This document shows positions 46,281 to 59,255 of a stretch of 64,000 nucleotides of DNA, one piece after another. A program made the position numbers and the translations under genes. The notes below the pieces were generated by a model. It was not told the DNA's origin, did not search any database, and saw only the letters and a list, made by a program, of their open reading frames with translations. Source of the DNA: Antedon mediterranea (Eukaryota; Echinodermata; Crinoidea; Comatulida; Antedonidae); assembly GCF_964355755.1 (NCBI RefSeq), contig NC_092674.1:25842001-25906000 (forward strand), given 5' to 3'. The stretch's first letter is position 1. Each line of letters begins with the position of its first letter.

Positions 46281-46629
46281 AAGATTTATTTTCCCCCTGA
46301 AAAAATAATGCTTAAAACATTTTTTTTTTTAATATTTCATTTTAATGTAACATAATAGTTATCTACTTTGACCAAAAATTGGATCGGAAAAAAAAGTATT
46401 TACCTGAAAAAAATGTAATTTAGAGCAAAAAATAGTCAAATTGGCTGCCAGCCAATGGATTTTTGGTTGAATTTAACCATTTATGTTGTCATTTTATTAG
46501 TGAAAACATTATTTGTTTTCATTTTTTCTCTATGGAAGTGATTAACTTCATTAAAACTACAAATTAACATATTAAATGTCTGATTTAATTAATCTTCATT
46601 TTTCATGTTTTTGGGGGACAATACATCTT
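46281..46629. mobile_element. M3 MITE
   Basis: AAGATTTATTTTCCCCCTG at the left, GGGGGACAATACATCTT at the right. Shares TTGGCTGCCAGCCAATGG with the others. Confidence 0.85.
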
Positions 46630-47164
46630 TAACATCAGTAAAGTTGATTTTTGAGACGTAAAGACAGTCACAGTTCTAAGGTTGTTGCTCCAGTATATTC
46701 ACAAAGTATTTGCTCACGGTATTAAAAACATCAATGCATATAATATAGGCAAACAAACAATTACGATACAGCTGTTAAATTTGAAAAACTAACGTGCTTG
46801 ATGGTCAGTTTCTGCGTCTGATGGTGACGCGATGATGACGCAAGTTATGGAGAAATGCCTCAACCACGTATGGCCGCCGAAAGCGTAATTTAATCAGAAT
46901 TTTTACATTAAATTCTGTCATGTTGAAATTATGATTATTAGAAAAGCATTTGATCTTTTAAAAAAATATTAATATTATAGCAAACTATAAGCCGTGGCCA
47001 CTTAGCAGATTGTGGTATTATTGAATTTTATTTTCACAGTGCACATTAACAAAATATACAGAACAATTTCAGAATAAAAATAAAATCCTTATAACTTCAT
47101 GTAGGTAAACTCATAGCGATAATAATTTGTAGTAGTTCAAAGTAGGTCTATGTAATTGCTCCAG

Positions 47165-47640
47165 GGAATTACGTATATAGAAACATGACGTAATGTTGCC
47201 GAATAATTTTGAAAAAAAATATTGGATTCGAGGAATCACGTATAGAAATATGATGTAAATGTAAATGTTATCGAATATCGGTAGGGTACATTAAACAAAT
47301 CGGATTCGAACCTATCAGTTCTAACTCACCAAGCTACTATAACTGTGTCGGGGAATTGGGTATAGAAATATGATGTAAATGTAAGTTTTACCGAATATCA
47401 CTACATTAAACAAATCGGATTCGAACCTTCAGTTCCAACTTACCAATGTAGTAACTGCGTCGGGGAATCACGTATAGAAATATGATGTAAATGTAAATTT
47501 TACCGAATATCGGTACTTCTAAATAAAATCGGATTCGAACCTACAGTATCAATTCCAACTTACCAAGGTAGTAACTGCGTCGGGGAATCAGATATAAGAA
47601 TATATAGCCTAAATGTAAATTTTACCGAATAATGATACAT
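47165..47640 (-). repeat. Tandem repeat of about 114 bp carrying tRNA-like boxes
   Basis: Each unit reads, on the minus strand, TCCCCGACGCAGTTACTACC, TTGGTAAGTTGGAACTG and GGTTCGAATCCGATTT. That is an A-box-like and a perfect B-box-like segment about 20 bases apart. Units have GGATTCGAAC at 47302, 47417 and 47530, with a fourth diverged unit at the left. Confidence 0.8.
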
Positions 47641-48988
47641 TAAAAAAAAAACAACGGCAAGAAGTGTCCGTTTATATATTTTGTCTGAAAAACTTTCAGC
47701 CAATCAGAGCTGAGGAAAGCCGCTAGTTTGGATTTACATAAACAGCCATTTCACTTATAACTTAGGCCTATACCTAACTAGTTTTACCTTCTGGTTTTAA
47801 GTGTTTTTGTTTTCTTGTTTTGCCCTGCATATGTTTGGTCCTCCAAGCTGTGACCTGGGATGATTGTAATGTTATATTGTTATGTTTGTTTGAAATAAAG
47901 GATGATTTTACTATACTTATTGTTTACATTATTGCTGTTTAGAGTATGTGCTCATAACATTTTGTATGTTTTATTACGATTGTATGGTTTTCCCTGGTGG
48001 ATGCGAAGTATATTTTTTTTTTTTTTTTTCTCTTTTGTGGCGTTAACCACTATTTATTCATTTCATTTCATCAACAGATTAATACAATTATTTCTCATAA
48101 TAATAATAACTATTCATTGTTATTCTTACTTTTGTTTGGTTTGGTGTATTTATATATATATATATATTTTTTTTTTTATTTTTTTATTTTATCAACGTTA
48201 CTGTTCTTGGAATCAGAGCATTATTTCTTTTCTGTTATCCACCTTTTTTCATAATTTTCTAGTATTTTTTTGTTCTATAATTCTCAACATCTAACATTGT
48301 GAACACTTAACTAATAAATGTACTGTAGGAGATACATTTACTAATGTTGTATAGTTATTTTCGGTAGTATTTTTGACATACAATTCATTTATACCCTATA
48401 TACAGATTATATACATTATTTTAAAATACGAATAAAAAAAACAAAAACAAAAATATTAAAAATGCTTTTCTTACTCCTGTGTCTAGTTTTATGTCTCATG
48501 GTTATATTTGTTTGCTTATCTTCTCGTGCGTTACTTATGTTGCGTTACGTTTCTTTTTTGTTTTCAATATTAATTTATACAATTTTTTTTTTTTTTATTT
48601 ATATTTCATATAAGATAAAATGAAACTGCCTATGTGTATTATACAACATTATTATGTAATATATTTTAAATAATCAGATTCACATCAATATATGCGAAGT
48701 ATATTACAACATGATTGAAGAAATTGCATTATTTTTATTGACCGTTTTCCATGAAATTCGGTCATCATGGACGAGTTAATAATTTGAAACGCTCCATCCG
48801 GGGATTAAATCCCGGGAGAATTTGTGACCAATTACTGCTAATCAAAGATTTATCTTTTACAGAAATGACCTAAATTGTGATTAGCTAGTAAATCTATCCC
48901 TGAATATGTAGTGATATTTTTTTAGCATTTTGAATAAAAATAAAACTAAAATTTGCCGATTTTGAAGTAATATATAATTCAAATGTTA
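47641..48988. other. No gene seen; very AT-rich
   Basis: The T-rich stretch 47900-48300 gives long open frames of Phe, Leu, Ile and Tyr that are low-complexity artefacts. TTTGAAATAAAGGATG at 47889 resembles a LINE tail. Confidence 0.45.
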
Positions 48989-49277
48989 AGGCTCTGTCTA
49001 CACTACTATCAAACATTATGTGACAATAAACTGTGATGTTCCCATATATGGACATGTTGATGTCATATCACTACCATATTTGAGCACATCACTGCCATAT
49101 ATGGGCACATCACTACCATATGTGGGCACATCAAACTAGTTTGACAGTGTAGACAGAGCTTTATAGTGACAACAAAATTGATGTGCCCATATATGGACAC
49201 GATGACGTCATATCACTAACAAATTGGGACACATCACAGCTTTTTTTTGTGTCTAGTTTGATAGTGTAGACAGAGCT
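48989..49277. mobile_element. Two M2 MITEs head to tail
   Basis: The first runs from AGGCTCTGTCTACACTAC to CAGTGTAGACAGAGCT (49160), then TTA, then a second copy to TAGTGTAGACAGAGCT (49277). The second lacks its own left TIR. Confidence 0.8.
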
Positions 49278-50995
49278 TTGTGCATTCTTTTTCAACATAG
49301 ATACAATTTAGTTTTTATCTACCTCTCCCTTTGAATTATACCTCTCTAATTGCAACTATTTTCCTATGGATGGAAAAAAATATTGATATTTTTGTTGACT
49401 GCTTAATGAAACCTCACAAAATTATGATAATATAATATTGGAAATATGTATAATTGATGGCAGCAGATAACATGATTGTTTAGGCCTAAGCTTCGACTAA
49501 CTAAATGTAATTACCTTATATGGGACTGTTTCAACTACATATCATTAAACATTGTATACAAAATACGATATTAAATAATTATCCTTATAATATGCTATAA
49601 CTATCGAACCGCCTTTATATTTGTTTTTGTTTTCTGGTCATTTGACCCACACACATACATACAATAGTAGATGTTTTTGTAGGCGTTACATATTGGAAAG
49701 TGCTTGAGGAGACAGTTAATTGTGTGATGAACCTATGCTATGATATATGATGGTGAATTATCCATAATTTACGTATTATATTATGTTATTATATTACCAA
49801 ACTTCGCGCGAATGAAGCAAGAGTGCCTGAGTACTGTAATTACACCGACCCTTTTAAATTAAAAAGCCATTATATTTTCTTGGACCTATCGATAATCCTG
49901 ACCTAATCAAAATCATTGAATTAAGAAAAAAGTTGTGAGTACTATTTATCTATTTGTTGGTCCATTGTGTTTAGTTTTGTTCTTCGTTTACGAGAAAGTG
50001 TCCACTTAATACCGTAAGGTGTAGGCCTATTCAGTCTTATCCTAAATACAATCGGCATACACCAATTCATGTGACCAATAGTTGGATACGGTACGCTTAG
50101 AGAATCGTATGTTCCCGTCAAGTCAATACTAAATCAATCAATCACTAAGTCCAACGATTATGATAATTATAATAATCATAATGATTCTACTACAGTACTT
50201 GTAAGCACCTACTCGTAAATACATAGAAGAATCACATGATAAAATGTACGTTATATTAATCATACGAACGTTGAATGCTACTTGAATTAACGTAATATGG
50301 TTTAGGAGATATGTTATTTGATGCCCTAAACATGTGTCACTTAAAGGTATGGAAGGCTTACATCTTAACTAAACTACATTCAACACATTGAAATGGAACA
50401 CATCGCCGTTCAATTCTGTATATTTTGCTTTTACATTATTTACCAACACGACACCGTCTTCCATTTCGTCTTAAGCCCTGTCTGCACTATAAGAATGTTA
50501 AGATAATCTCTCAGATCTTTCAATAAGGGATACCAATGCATGAATTGCGGTATGGTATATTAATTTTAATTAGATCCATTACACCACTCCCTACATGTTT
50601 TAGAGATACCTTGGAGTGAATCCTGTTATTATCGATTATATAAACCCAACGGTTGGATTTAAATTAAAATTTTTTTAAATTTTATATAAATAAAACGATT
50701 TGCATTCTTGGCCGATGTTAGGGAAACCCTACCGTTTATTTCGTCCACAAAACAAGTGGACATATTGTGCTTGTCTCATACAAAGTTAAAACATTAACTG
50801 AAAAAACAAATAACACAGCAATTCTAATCCTAAAGTTATCGACATCGATATCATGAAAAAAGTCAAATCATTGACAAAATAGAAAATAAATTATCCACCT
50901 CCCTTGCGGTTGTACTGTATGATACTGGAGGGAACAAAGGAGCGAATATATTATTATAACTTGATGAAGAGGGTGGGAAACATCCAGAACAATGC
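49278..50995. other. No gene seen
   Basis: AT-rich. A stub AAGCCCTGTCTGCACTATAA at 50474 may be one end of another M2-like element. Confidence 0.4.
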
Positions 50996-51162
50996 GACTA
51001 TGACAAAAAATGCGATGTGCCAATGTATGGACATGATGATGTCATCACTACCATATGTGGGCTTATCACTACCATATTTGGGCTTATCACTATCATATTT
51101 TGGCACATCACATTTTTATTTGCCAAACTACTTAGTTACTTAGATAGTGTAGACATAGCTAT
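50996..51162. mobile_element. M2 MITE
   Basis: Interior CACTACCATATGTGGGCTTAT units and right end TAGTGTAGACATAGCT. The left end is eroded. Confidence 0.65.
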
Positions 51163-52457
51163 ACGGAGTGTGAATTTGTAACTTATAACTATACTACGTT
51201 GTCTTTTTAAAGTTTTGGAACATCTCGAGCGGTGAAAATACATCTTAGTAGTATCTTTTTAATTAGTGACGTAATCAGTTATGATGTAAAATGTCTGTTG
51301 GTAACGACAGTGATAAATCGCAAAAGATTAATCAAAAACTCTAGAAAGACCCAGCCCATCCCGTTATTATTCTTGCTGGTTCCGCCCTAGACTTGCCCCA
51401 AGTCTGTATTTATTGTCTTTTTTATGTTTGTCCACCAGTCGACGTTTCGATTTTTGTCTGAAGCTCAAGTAGTATACGTATGAAACGCCATATTTGCCAA
51501 AATATTTATCACAAATAAGAACACAAAGAAGATTTAATCATGTATTTTACCGCCATTTTTCATTTTTTAATTTTAATTAACATCGTATCTAAAATTCTAA
51601 ATGAAATCAAATATGGTTAATACTGAATTCAAGCATCTATGTATATACCTGTATTTTAACTACTTTAAACACTTACTTTTAATTGTCACAAATGTACTTA
51701 TATGTATATAATATATTCATCACTGAGAATTTAAATGAACGTGAGAAGAACTCACACAAGACAAAAACAAATCTTTTTACTAATTAAGTCAAAATCCAGG
51801 CTAGTTCCGCCCCAACTTGCTTGTCCAGATCTCCTACCATGTTATGGTTTCTAGTCGGGTATATGTTTCTTTTCAGATATGTATCATTTGCTATCTTGTA
51901 TGCCTATATTTATTAGTGGTAATTAAATATCTATATCTTTACTAAAATGTGTAGTTACCACTGAAACTGCACGATTTATCGGGAATCAAAAATACATAAA
52001 GAATAACATTGACCTAATTTTTCCATTTTTTTCTTTCAAAATTTTTAGTACGTGATCACAAATTTTATTGAACAAATTTTTTTATGTATAAAATGTTATA
52101 TTACATTGATTTTTTATTCGCATTTTATAATTATCTAAACTCTACGATAAAACAGTAGATGGCCATTTTATTCACTGGTTTTTTTTAATGTATTATTGAA
52201 CCAAATTTGTAAATGTGATGGCAATTCTTGCTTTGTTCGGGTTGATTTTTACAGTCGTTTTATGGGCCATGGATTTTTCCCTTACATCAGTATCATCACG
52301 CAACATTGATTAATATTGTGTATATTAACCACAACAGTGAGTACTGTGAATAAAAAAATATCAAAAAAAATAGGTATTGATACATATTAAACATGATTGA
52401 CAAGATAGTAGAGCACCCGTATCAGTGCTGTCCCAACATTCGGTCATTCATGTCATT
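51163..52457. other. No gene seen
   Basis: GGTTCCGCCC with TATTGTCTTT and ACGTATGAAACGCC (51376-51490) is echoed near 51800 and 56200, suggesting an unidentified dispersed repeat. Confidence 0.35.
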
Positions 52458-52599
52458 GGCAAATTCTGTAATACAGCATCACATGTGTTTATCACATATG
52501 GCGCCTGTATCGTCAAAGCTGTCGTTAAAGGTTGGTTAGAATCTATGATACAGACGTTATAATAGTAAACACATGTGATCCTGTATCACGGAATTTGCC
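52458..52599. mobile_element. 142-bp fold-back MITE
   Basis: GGCAAATTCTGTAATACAGC at the left and its near reverse complement at the right (34-base arms, three mismatches, including ATCACATGTGTTTA). No clear target duplication. Confidence 0.75.
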
Positions 52600-52755
52600 T
52601 ATGAAACAGATACAGTACCGAGAATAGTTATAGGTTTGAACTAAGTCATATAAGATTATGTAATTTATTATTTACAATGTCCGCATTAGTAGGCCTATAT
52701 AATATATAGTTTTAATAATATATTTTCAATAGTTGTGGAACCAGAATCATTCAAT

Positions 52756-52780
52756 GTTGTTGTTGTTGTTGTTGTTGTTT
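52756..52780. repeat. (TTG)n microsatellite
   Basis: Seven to eight TTG units. Confidence 0.9.
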
Positions 52781-53496
52781 TTGTTACATACACAAAGAGG
52801 TGCGAGGTATAATATTTAGTTTGCCCCAATAGTTGTCGATAAGTTTCCGATTAATAATTGTTGAGGTTATCCGACATGAAGGTCAGGAAATTTCACATAA
52901 AAATGGATTAAATATGTTATTTAGATTTTCAGCATAGCACTCAACGGCTTACCCGCGAACTGAGTCGTGCCTGTGGTGGAGCATACCATTTTGTTTGATT
53001 TATCACCGGTAACTGTTAACATAAAACTCACTACATGAAAATGAAGAGTTTAAAAGCTATTTCATAATTAGAAGTAAGTTAGATGAGGCAATTTGATGAG
53101 AAGCGCTTGCATTATTATAAATGTGAATGACAATTATTATCGGATAATATACTGGGTGTATCAAGATATATCATGTGATAGACAGACCCCCAGGGAAGAT
53201 CAAAACTGAAATAATGATGTTTAGAATATTATTTCCATATTATTATGTTATGTCTTCTTTGCTTCAAATGTCGAATGATTCTTCTCGTCGTCTTTTGGAT
53301 AAGTTTGTTGTCGCGCGTCAAAAATGCTCGCTTCGTGTCCGGGTTAAACTGCTGCCGGCTAGCCCCTTTCAGCCCAGACAAGCTTCGTTGAATACGTCTC
53401 AGTTCTAAGAATGTATTCTTAACGTGAGACCGCCAAATTGTTGTCGCCTCAAAGAGACAATAACAAATGATCAAGGAATCGGACAAAATCGTGTAA

Positions 53497-53636
53497 AGCT
53501 CTGTCTTCACTATAAAATTGGTTTGACAAAACAAGTGCGATGTGCCCATGGTAGTGATATGCCCAAATATGGTAGTGATATGACATCATCATGTCCATAT
53601 GGGCACATTTTGTTCACACAAAGTTGTATAGTGTAT
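53497..53636. mobile_element. M2 MITE
   Basis: AGCTCTGTCTTCACTATAA at the left after TAA. Interior CCCAAATATGGTAGTGATAT. Right end GTTGTATAGTGTA decayed. Confidence 0.7.
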
Positions 53637-53702
53637 TCATTCAAGATACAATCGAATTGGCGCAATATGTTATCCTTATTATTACAATTTCCCTATATTT
53701 GT

Positions 53703-54051
53703 TTGGCTGCCAGGCAATGGGTTTTTGGTTGAATTTAACCGTTTATTTGTCATTTTACAAGTGAAAATCATTAATTGTGATAAAGAGATTAACTTTAAAC
53801 TTTATTAAAAATACAAAATAATATATTCAAAGAATGATTTTATTAATATTTATTTTATGTTTTTGGGAGACAATACCTCTTTAAGGCATAATATTCTCCA
53901 AAAAGTTCGTTTAACGGAAAGTGTCCTTTTCAACCAATTCAATTATTTTTATTATCATTTTCAAGACTAGTTATCTCGCCAGTTATCTCTCGCCAGTTAA
54001 TTGTCCCAAACCAAATACAACCATCAAACCTCTCATCAAAGACAATTAACA
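53703..54051. repeat. Direct duplication, copy 1 (partner 54691-55048)
   Basis: Begins TGGCTGCCAGGCAATGGG, the right part of an M3 element, and runs on through unique text GTTCGTTTAACGGAAAGTG and TCTCTCGCCAGTTAATTG. The second copy differs by few changes. The join lies within an M3 element. Confidence 0.9.
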
Positions 54052-54146
54052 CTAACAACCTTGGTAGCAAGTATGGTTTCGTGTTTTGTTTAACCCTTCT
54101 TCATGTATGCTTATTAGTAATGCACCAATTAAGTACAGGCCTATTA

Positions 54147-54349
54147 AAGATGTATTGTGCCCCAAAATCATGATTTATAAGTCATTTTAATAGTCCATTT
54201 TACAGTTTTAATAAAGTTATTCTGTTCCATAGATAAAAAAAAACCAATGATTTTTCAATCCAATTTTTGTTCAAAGTGAATAACTATTATGTGACATTAA
54301 AATAGCATATTCATTTTTTTTTTCAGGGGGAGAATATACTATACACCTT
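54147..54349. mobile_element. M3 MITE, shortened
   Basis: AAGATGTATTGTGCCCCAAA at the left after TTA, CAGGGGGAGAATATAC at the right. Confidence 0.7.
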
Positions 54350-54542
54350 TAAAACGTTTTTTTTTCTCTAACGCCATGATAGAATCATCTTTGATACAAC
54401 TCTCTTTAAAGCTGTTTCTACTTTTAGGTGTATTCGCTTTCTTCCCCAGTCCTCACTTTCGTTTATTTGGCCGTTCCAATATTGTAACTAAACTTTCTTC
54501 TCAAATAATTAATATCCTCTTCTTATGTGTTTCCCTGAATAG

Positions 54543-54876
54543 ATGTATTGCCCCCCTGGAAAAATTTCTTACAATTTTTTTTTTGAATATGCAATTTTAA
54601 TGTCACCTAATATTTATCCACTTTGACCAAAAATTGGATTGAAGAAAAATGTATTTACCTTAAAAACTGTAATTTAAAGCAAAACATAGTCAAATTGGCT
54701 GCCAGCCAATGGGTTTTTGGTTGAATTTAACCGTTTATTTGTCATTTTACAAGTGAAAATCATTAATTGTGATAAAGAGATTAACTTTAAACTTTATTAA
54801 AAATACAAAATAATATATTCAAAGAATGATTTTATTAATATTTATTTTATGTTTTTGGGAGACAATACCTCTTTAA
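54543..54876. mobile_element. M3 MITE inside the duplicated region
   Basis: GATGTATTGCCCCCCTGG at the left; right end GGGAGACAATACCTCTT. Its right two thirds are shared with 53703-53885. Confidence 0.75.
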
Positions 54877-55048
54877 GGCATAATATTCCCCAAGAAGTTC
54901 GTTTAACGGAAAGTGTCCTTTTCAACCAATTCAATTATTTTTAATATCATTTTCAAGACACCGCGTCCAAGTTATCTCGCCAGTTATCTCTCGCCAGTTA
55001 ATTGTCCCAAACCAAATACAGTACAACCATCAAACCTCTCATCAAAGT
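54691..55048. repeat. Direct duplication, copy 2
   Basis: Partner of 53703-54051. A small insertion (ACACCGCGTCCA, 54958) and a GTAC insertion distinguish it. Confidence 0.9.
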
Positions 55049-55049
55049 A

Positions 55050-55964
55050 CTTCATGTTTCTGTTTTATTTTTATGTACTGAATTTAATTTGATATGAATG
55101 GAAACATCGCTTGTTAAATTTTTTTCTAATTTGTATACCCAATACATTGTCCCATTAACTTTAATCACCGCATTATTACCATTTTTACATTAATTCAACA
55201 ATACTTGTTCAAACAAAAGAATTACAAAACATTATGATATCAATATAAATATGATTATTTATAAATTCTAGTCTATAATTATATAACAATAGAACTTGCA
55301 TACATTAAAATAATTAATCTGGATTTGCAATACATTTTGAATTTAACAATTTGACAAAAGCAATAATAATTTAAGTAGACAATAACAACACCATCATCAT
55401 AATAATACTGGTTTATCGTGAAATATCATATCACCCAGATCGTCCTCTGCGTGAGATGTAAAGAGGTAAAAGTTGGTTAGAAATAGACACAAATTATTTT
55501 TTTTTTTATTTATTTATTTCGGTATATAAAACATTACAAAAAGCAGAACAAGTCTGAAAATATTGTAGCACATTATATAAAAAAATTACATTACAGATAA
55601 AAAATACAAAACAATTACAGAATAGAACTTCATTTTTTCACCAAATACGAAAAAGGGGGTCTCATCAAAATGTTATTTTCATTGATTTATACTTGTAATT
55701 TCTTTAAAATACATAGATTTATGGAATCTACGGTAAATTTTCTGTAAGATTATTTAAAAAACTAAAAATGGTCAAGATATAGGTTTTACACATTCAGAAG
55801 CATTTTACAGAAATCCCTTGCTGCCGACAAACGCCTGGTTTTGGTTTGGCGGTACACCTTTTATAGTCGTTCTGGTTTTGCCAGTTATTAGTATGTTTCT
55901 ACCTCGTTTGACCAGCCAGAACAACTGGATTGGTAGGCTAAGCATGCAATAATAAGTTACAATA
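55050..55964. other. No gene seen
   Basis: AT-rich, with a T-rich run and TTTATTTATTTATTTCGG at 55500-55520 that may be a minus-strand LINE tail. Confidence 0.4.
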
Positions 55965-56130
55965 TGTAAGGTCGAGAAAACCCGTGTTTTATCAAAGTTT
56001 GATTTGAACCAAAGCTCCTGTGAAAATTAGGGCAGTCATATTAACCAAGAACCGTAATCATAGGATTGGGTGAGTCTTGTGTTCCAAAATTCCTCTTCAC
56101 CATTCCTCATTCTTCTATCCTGAACCTAAC
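55965..56130. repeat. Direct repeat (partner about 56868-57010)
   Basis: AAGGTCGAGAAAACCCGTGT, AGCTCCTGTGAAAATTAG and GGCAGTCATATTAACCA recur in order about 900 bp to the right, with the M1 element at 56634 between them. Confidence 0.7.
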
Positions 56131-56633
56131 ACTTTGTTTGGGATACATTTATGAAGTCATTGTACTAATATTAATACGCCACTACATCAGACATGCCCGA
56201 AGTATGTAGTTTATTGTCTTTTATGTAGTCTAGAACTCGACCTTTCTATTTTCTTTTAGTATTAAACGTATGGAACGCATTATGTGCCAAAATATATATC
56301 TTTTACTAATATGAAGTAAAGTAAAATTCTATAGACTATGTGTTATTATATAAGAACTATTTAATAAAATGTTAAAGCCATATAATTTCATTGAAACTGT
56401 ATACCCCCATGAGCCTATTAAACACAATTATAAACTGTCAATTAAAGTTCAAACTCGAATAGTATAACATTAGGGAATATGACATTTAACATGATTAGGG
56501 ATAAATGTATTTTAAAAATGTTTAGTATAATATTCAAATGCAATTTATTGTCAATAGACGTGATATTCTACTAATTATAAGGCTGAGTCTACTAATCTGT
56601 TACCTTCAACAGAAATAATATATTTTAATATAA

Positions 56634-56758
56634 AGCTCGGATCCCTATTGGACGTAAGCGCGTCGCAAGTAATTTGGACCAATCACGACGCGATGGATCA
56701 TCCGAACTGTCGCCTGTGATTGGTCAACTCATTTGCACTGTGTCGACGTCGTTGAACC
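56634..56758. mobile_element. M1 MITE, type A, diverged
   Basis: AGCTCGGATCCCTATTGGAC after TAA. Core GGACCAATCACGACGCG and CCTGTGATTGGTCAACTC. Confidence 0.65.
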
Positions 56759-57010
56759 ATTATTATCCGGAACAGATATATAATACACTGAATACTGTAA
56801 TAATTCACATACATGATAATGTCTTTTCATTTCAAACAATTTGCAAAGGACTCGTTTCTCTTTTTACAATATATAGGTCGAGGAAAACTCGTGTTAAATT
56901 AATTAATTTGGACCTAGGCTCCTGTGAAAATTAGAAGGCAGTCATATTAACCATACATACACTAAGAACCCAACCATAGCATAAATCTATTGCGCTGCAA
57001 AATTTCTATT

Positions 57011-57779
57011 CACGTGTTTTTTTTTAAACAGGGAAGTTCGCTTAAAATGAATTTAGATGTTTGTGTAGGACGTCATCAAATTGTTGAGATTGAAAAATGA
57101 CTCGCTTATCCTTGTTTTTTAAAGAGCCACTTCCCATAATGATTTGATTAATGTAATGGACTACTGTAAAACACTAACGGACATGTCTGATTGATTTTAC
57201 GATAATAATACCCAAGTTTCTGCTTAAGCTTCTGGTTTAAAAAAAACATCTCTGTCCAATTCAATATGTAATCGATGATAATCAATAGAACGACACAAGG
57301 AGCAATGATCTAAAACATAGCTCATCTTTTTCTAAGGAAAAAATGTGATAAAATGGACAATGGCAGGATATTAACAACTCACTTGATTTCGATGTTTTGG
57401 TCTCAAGCAAGGATTTTATTTCCAGATACTCTCATCCATCTGTGTTGTATTTAATTGAAGTTTATTTTAATAAATGACAAAGAAATCCAAGTCTCCGCCT
57501 TGGAATGTTTGCCAAATCCCGTTGATAAATTACGTTGTCGGTGTTCATGAAGACATTTATTAGAATGTTTTAATCCAGGTCGTGTTCAATTATAGAGAGA
57601 TGTAAGGGGGGGGGGGGGGAATGATGTTAGCCTTTGGTCAGACGATCTGTCGTACTGCTGTAATATTATTACATATCACACGCACCAGAGTTAAGCGTGT
57701 ATAGAACGGAGTTACTGTACGCAATCAGAATCGTATTAGAGTTACAAAATAAGTGCTCATTAGTAAACTCTCTTATCTT
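57011..57779. other. No gene seen
   Basis: Only a poly-G run (57607-57619) and AT-rich unique sequence. Confidence 0.45.
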
Positions 57780-58470
57780 CGTCCGATGTCATTAACTACG
57801 ATATAACTTCCCTTTCGTTAAGTACGATATAACTCTGATATTGTTAAATACGATATAACTTACGATATAACATCGATGTCGTTAAATATGATAAAATTGA
57901 TGTCGGTAACTACGATAACACCGATGTCGGTAACTACGATAACACCGATGTCGTCAACTACGATAACACTGATGTCGTTAACTACGATATAACTCCGATG
58001 TCGTTAACTCGATATAACACCGATGTCGTTAACCACAATATAACTCCGATGTCGTTAACTACGATATAACATCGATTCCGTTAAATACGATATTCCGTTA
58101 AATACGATAACACCGATGTCAGTAACTACGATAACTCCGATGTCGTTAACTGATATAACTCCGATGTCGTTAACTACGATATAACACCGATGTCATTAAC
58201 TACGATATAACTCCGATCGTTAACTACGATATAACTCCGATGTTATTAACTACGATATAACTCCGATGTCATTAACTACCGGTACGATATAACTACGATA
58301 TAACTCCGATGTCATTAACTACGATATGACTACGATAAACACCGATGTCATTAACTACGATAAACACCGATGTCATTAACTACGATATAACACCGATGTC
58401 GTTAACTACGATATAACACCGATGTCGTTAACTACGATATAACACCGATATCGTTAACTTCGATATGTTT
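57780..58470. repeat. 26-bp tandem repeat GTTAACTACGATATAACTCCGATGTC
   Basis: About 25 units with small deletions. CTCCGATG alternates with CACCGATG and CATCGAT variants. No unique spacers between units. Confidence 0.95.
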
Positions 58471-59255
58471 CACTGTATATCAAGAAGCAGAACGTTTTAA
58501 GAACTACTGTAATCAGTTTTCTTTATCTACTGAATTACCACAATTTTATTTCCATTTCCATATCATTAGATTCCAGAAACGAGTTTCTTGTAAAACTTTT
58601 GACTGCAGAAAGTTGAGATCATGATGTAGTTAAATTACTTACACTCGCTCGTATAAAATATTGCTTATATCTTGTCATCTGTGATTGAAAAGTATACAAT
58701 TAATGGCACTACATGTTGAGAAGACTGATGTTATAAAACATGTATAAGTAACAGTTAAAATGGAAGTCTATTATCTTTAATACCTTTTCTACGGTTTAAC
58801 ACGTTTAATTGTTATTTACACTTACTACGACACGTAATATCGTATAACATCGTAGGTTTAGTATCAGATATTCATTAGGAAAATAAATAAAATCAGAAAG
58901 AAATGAATTTGTCTGGCTTATAAGTAATGAATAGTCTTTAAGGTATCAAAATGACATGTTTGAATTAAAGTTAAACGAGATATATAAATGCACGTAAGGC
59001 TGAGTCTTTTACCAAGAGAGTTTGTATTTTAAACCTTTGTATAATCTCTTGTTTTTGTATTTTTGCTGCGTTCGTTCTTTTTTTTTTTAGCCCAAAGCTT
59101 GTTAGTCTGAAGTCTTCTAGATCATCAGTTATGTATTTTGTTTTTCTTATTAGCTGTCTTCTTGTTAAGACAAATTCAAAACTGCTCATAGGCACAGTTT
59201 GGTTGTTAGTCTTGTTATGTCTATGTTGCTTGTGTCACTGAACCCATGCGCATTA
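58471..59255. other. No gene supported
   Basis: A 74-codon minus-strand frame at 58971-59195 shows no recognisable domain. Confidence 0.4.

Noticed and set aside
47902-48294. 130-codon hydrophobic open frame suggesting a membrane protein
   Set aside because: It lies in T-rich low-complexity DNA; residues are almost only F, L, I and Y, and an alternative frame is equally open.
53229-53549. 106-codon minus-strand frame rich in Arg and Lys
   Set aside because: It overlaps an M2 MITE at its start; no domain recognised, though the LRRIQRSLSGLKG part kept me in doubt.
57780-58470. CRISPR array
   Set aside because: Units abut without unique spacers, and the window is eukaryotic.
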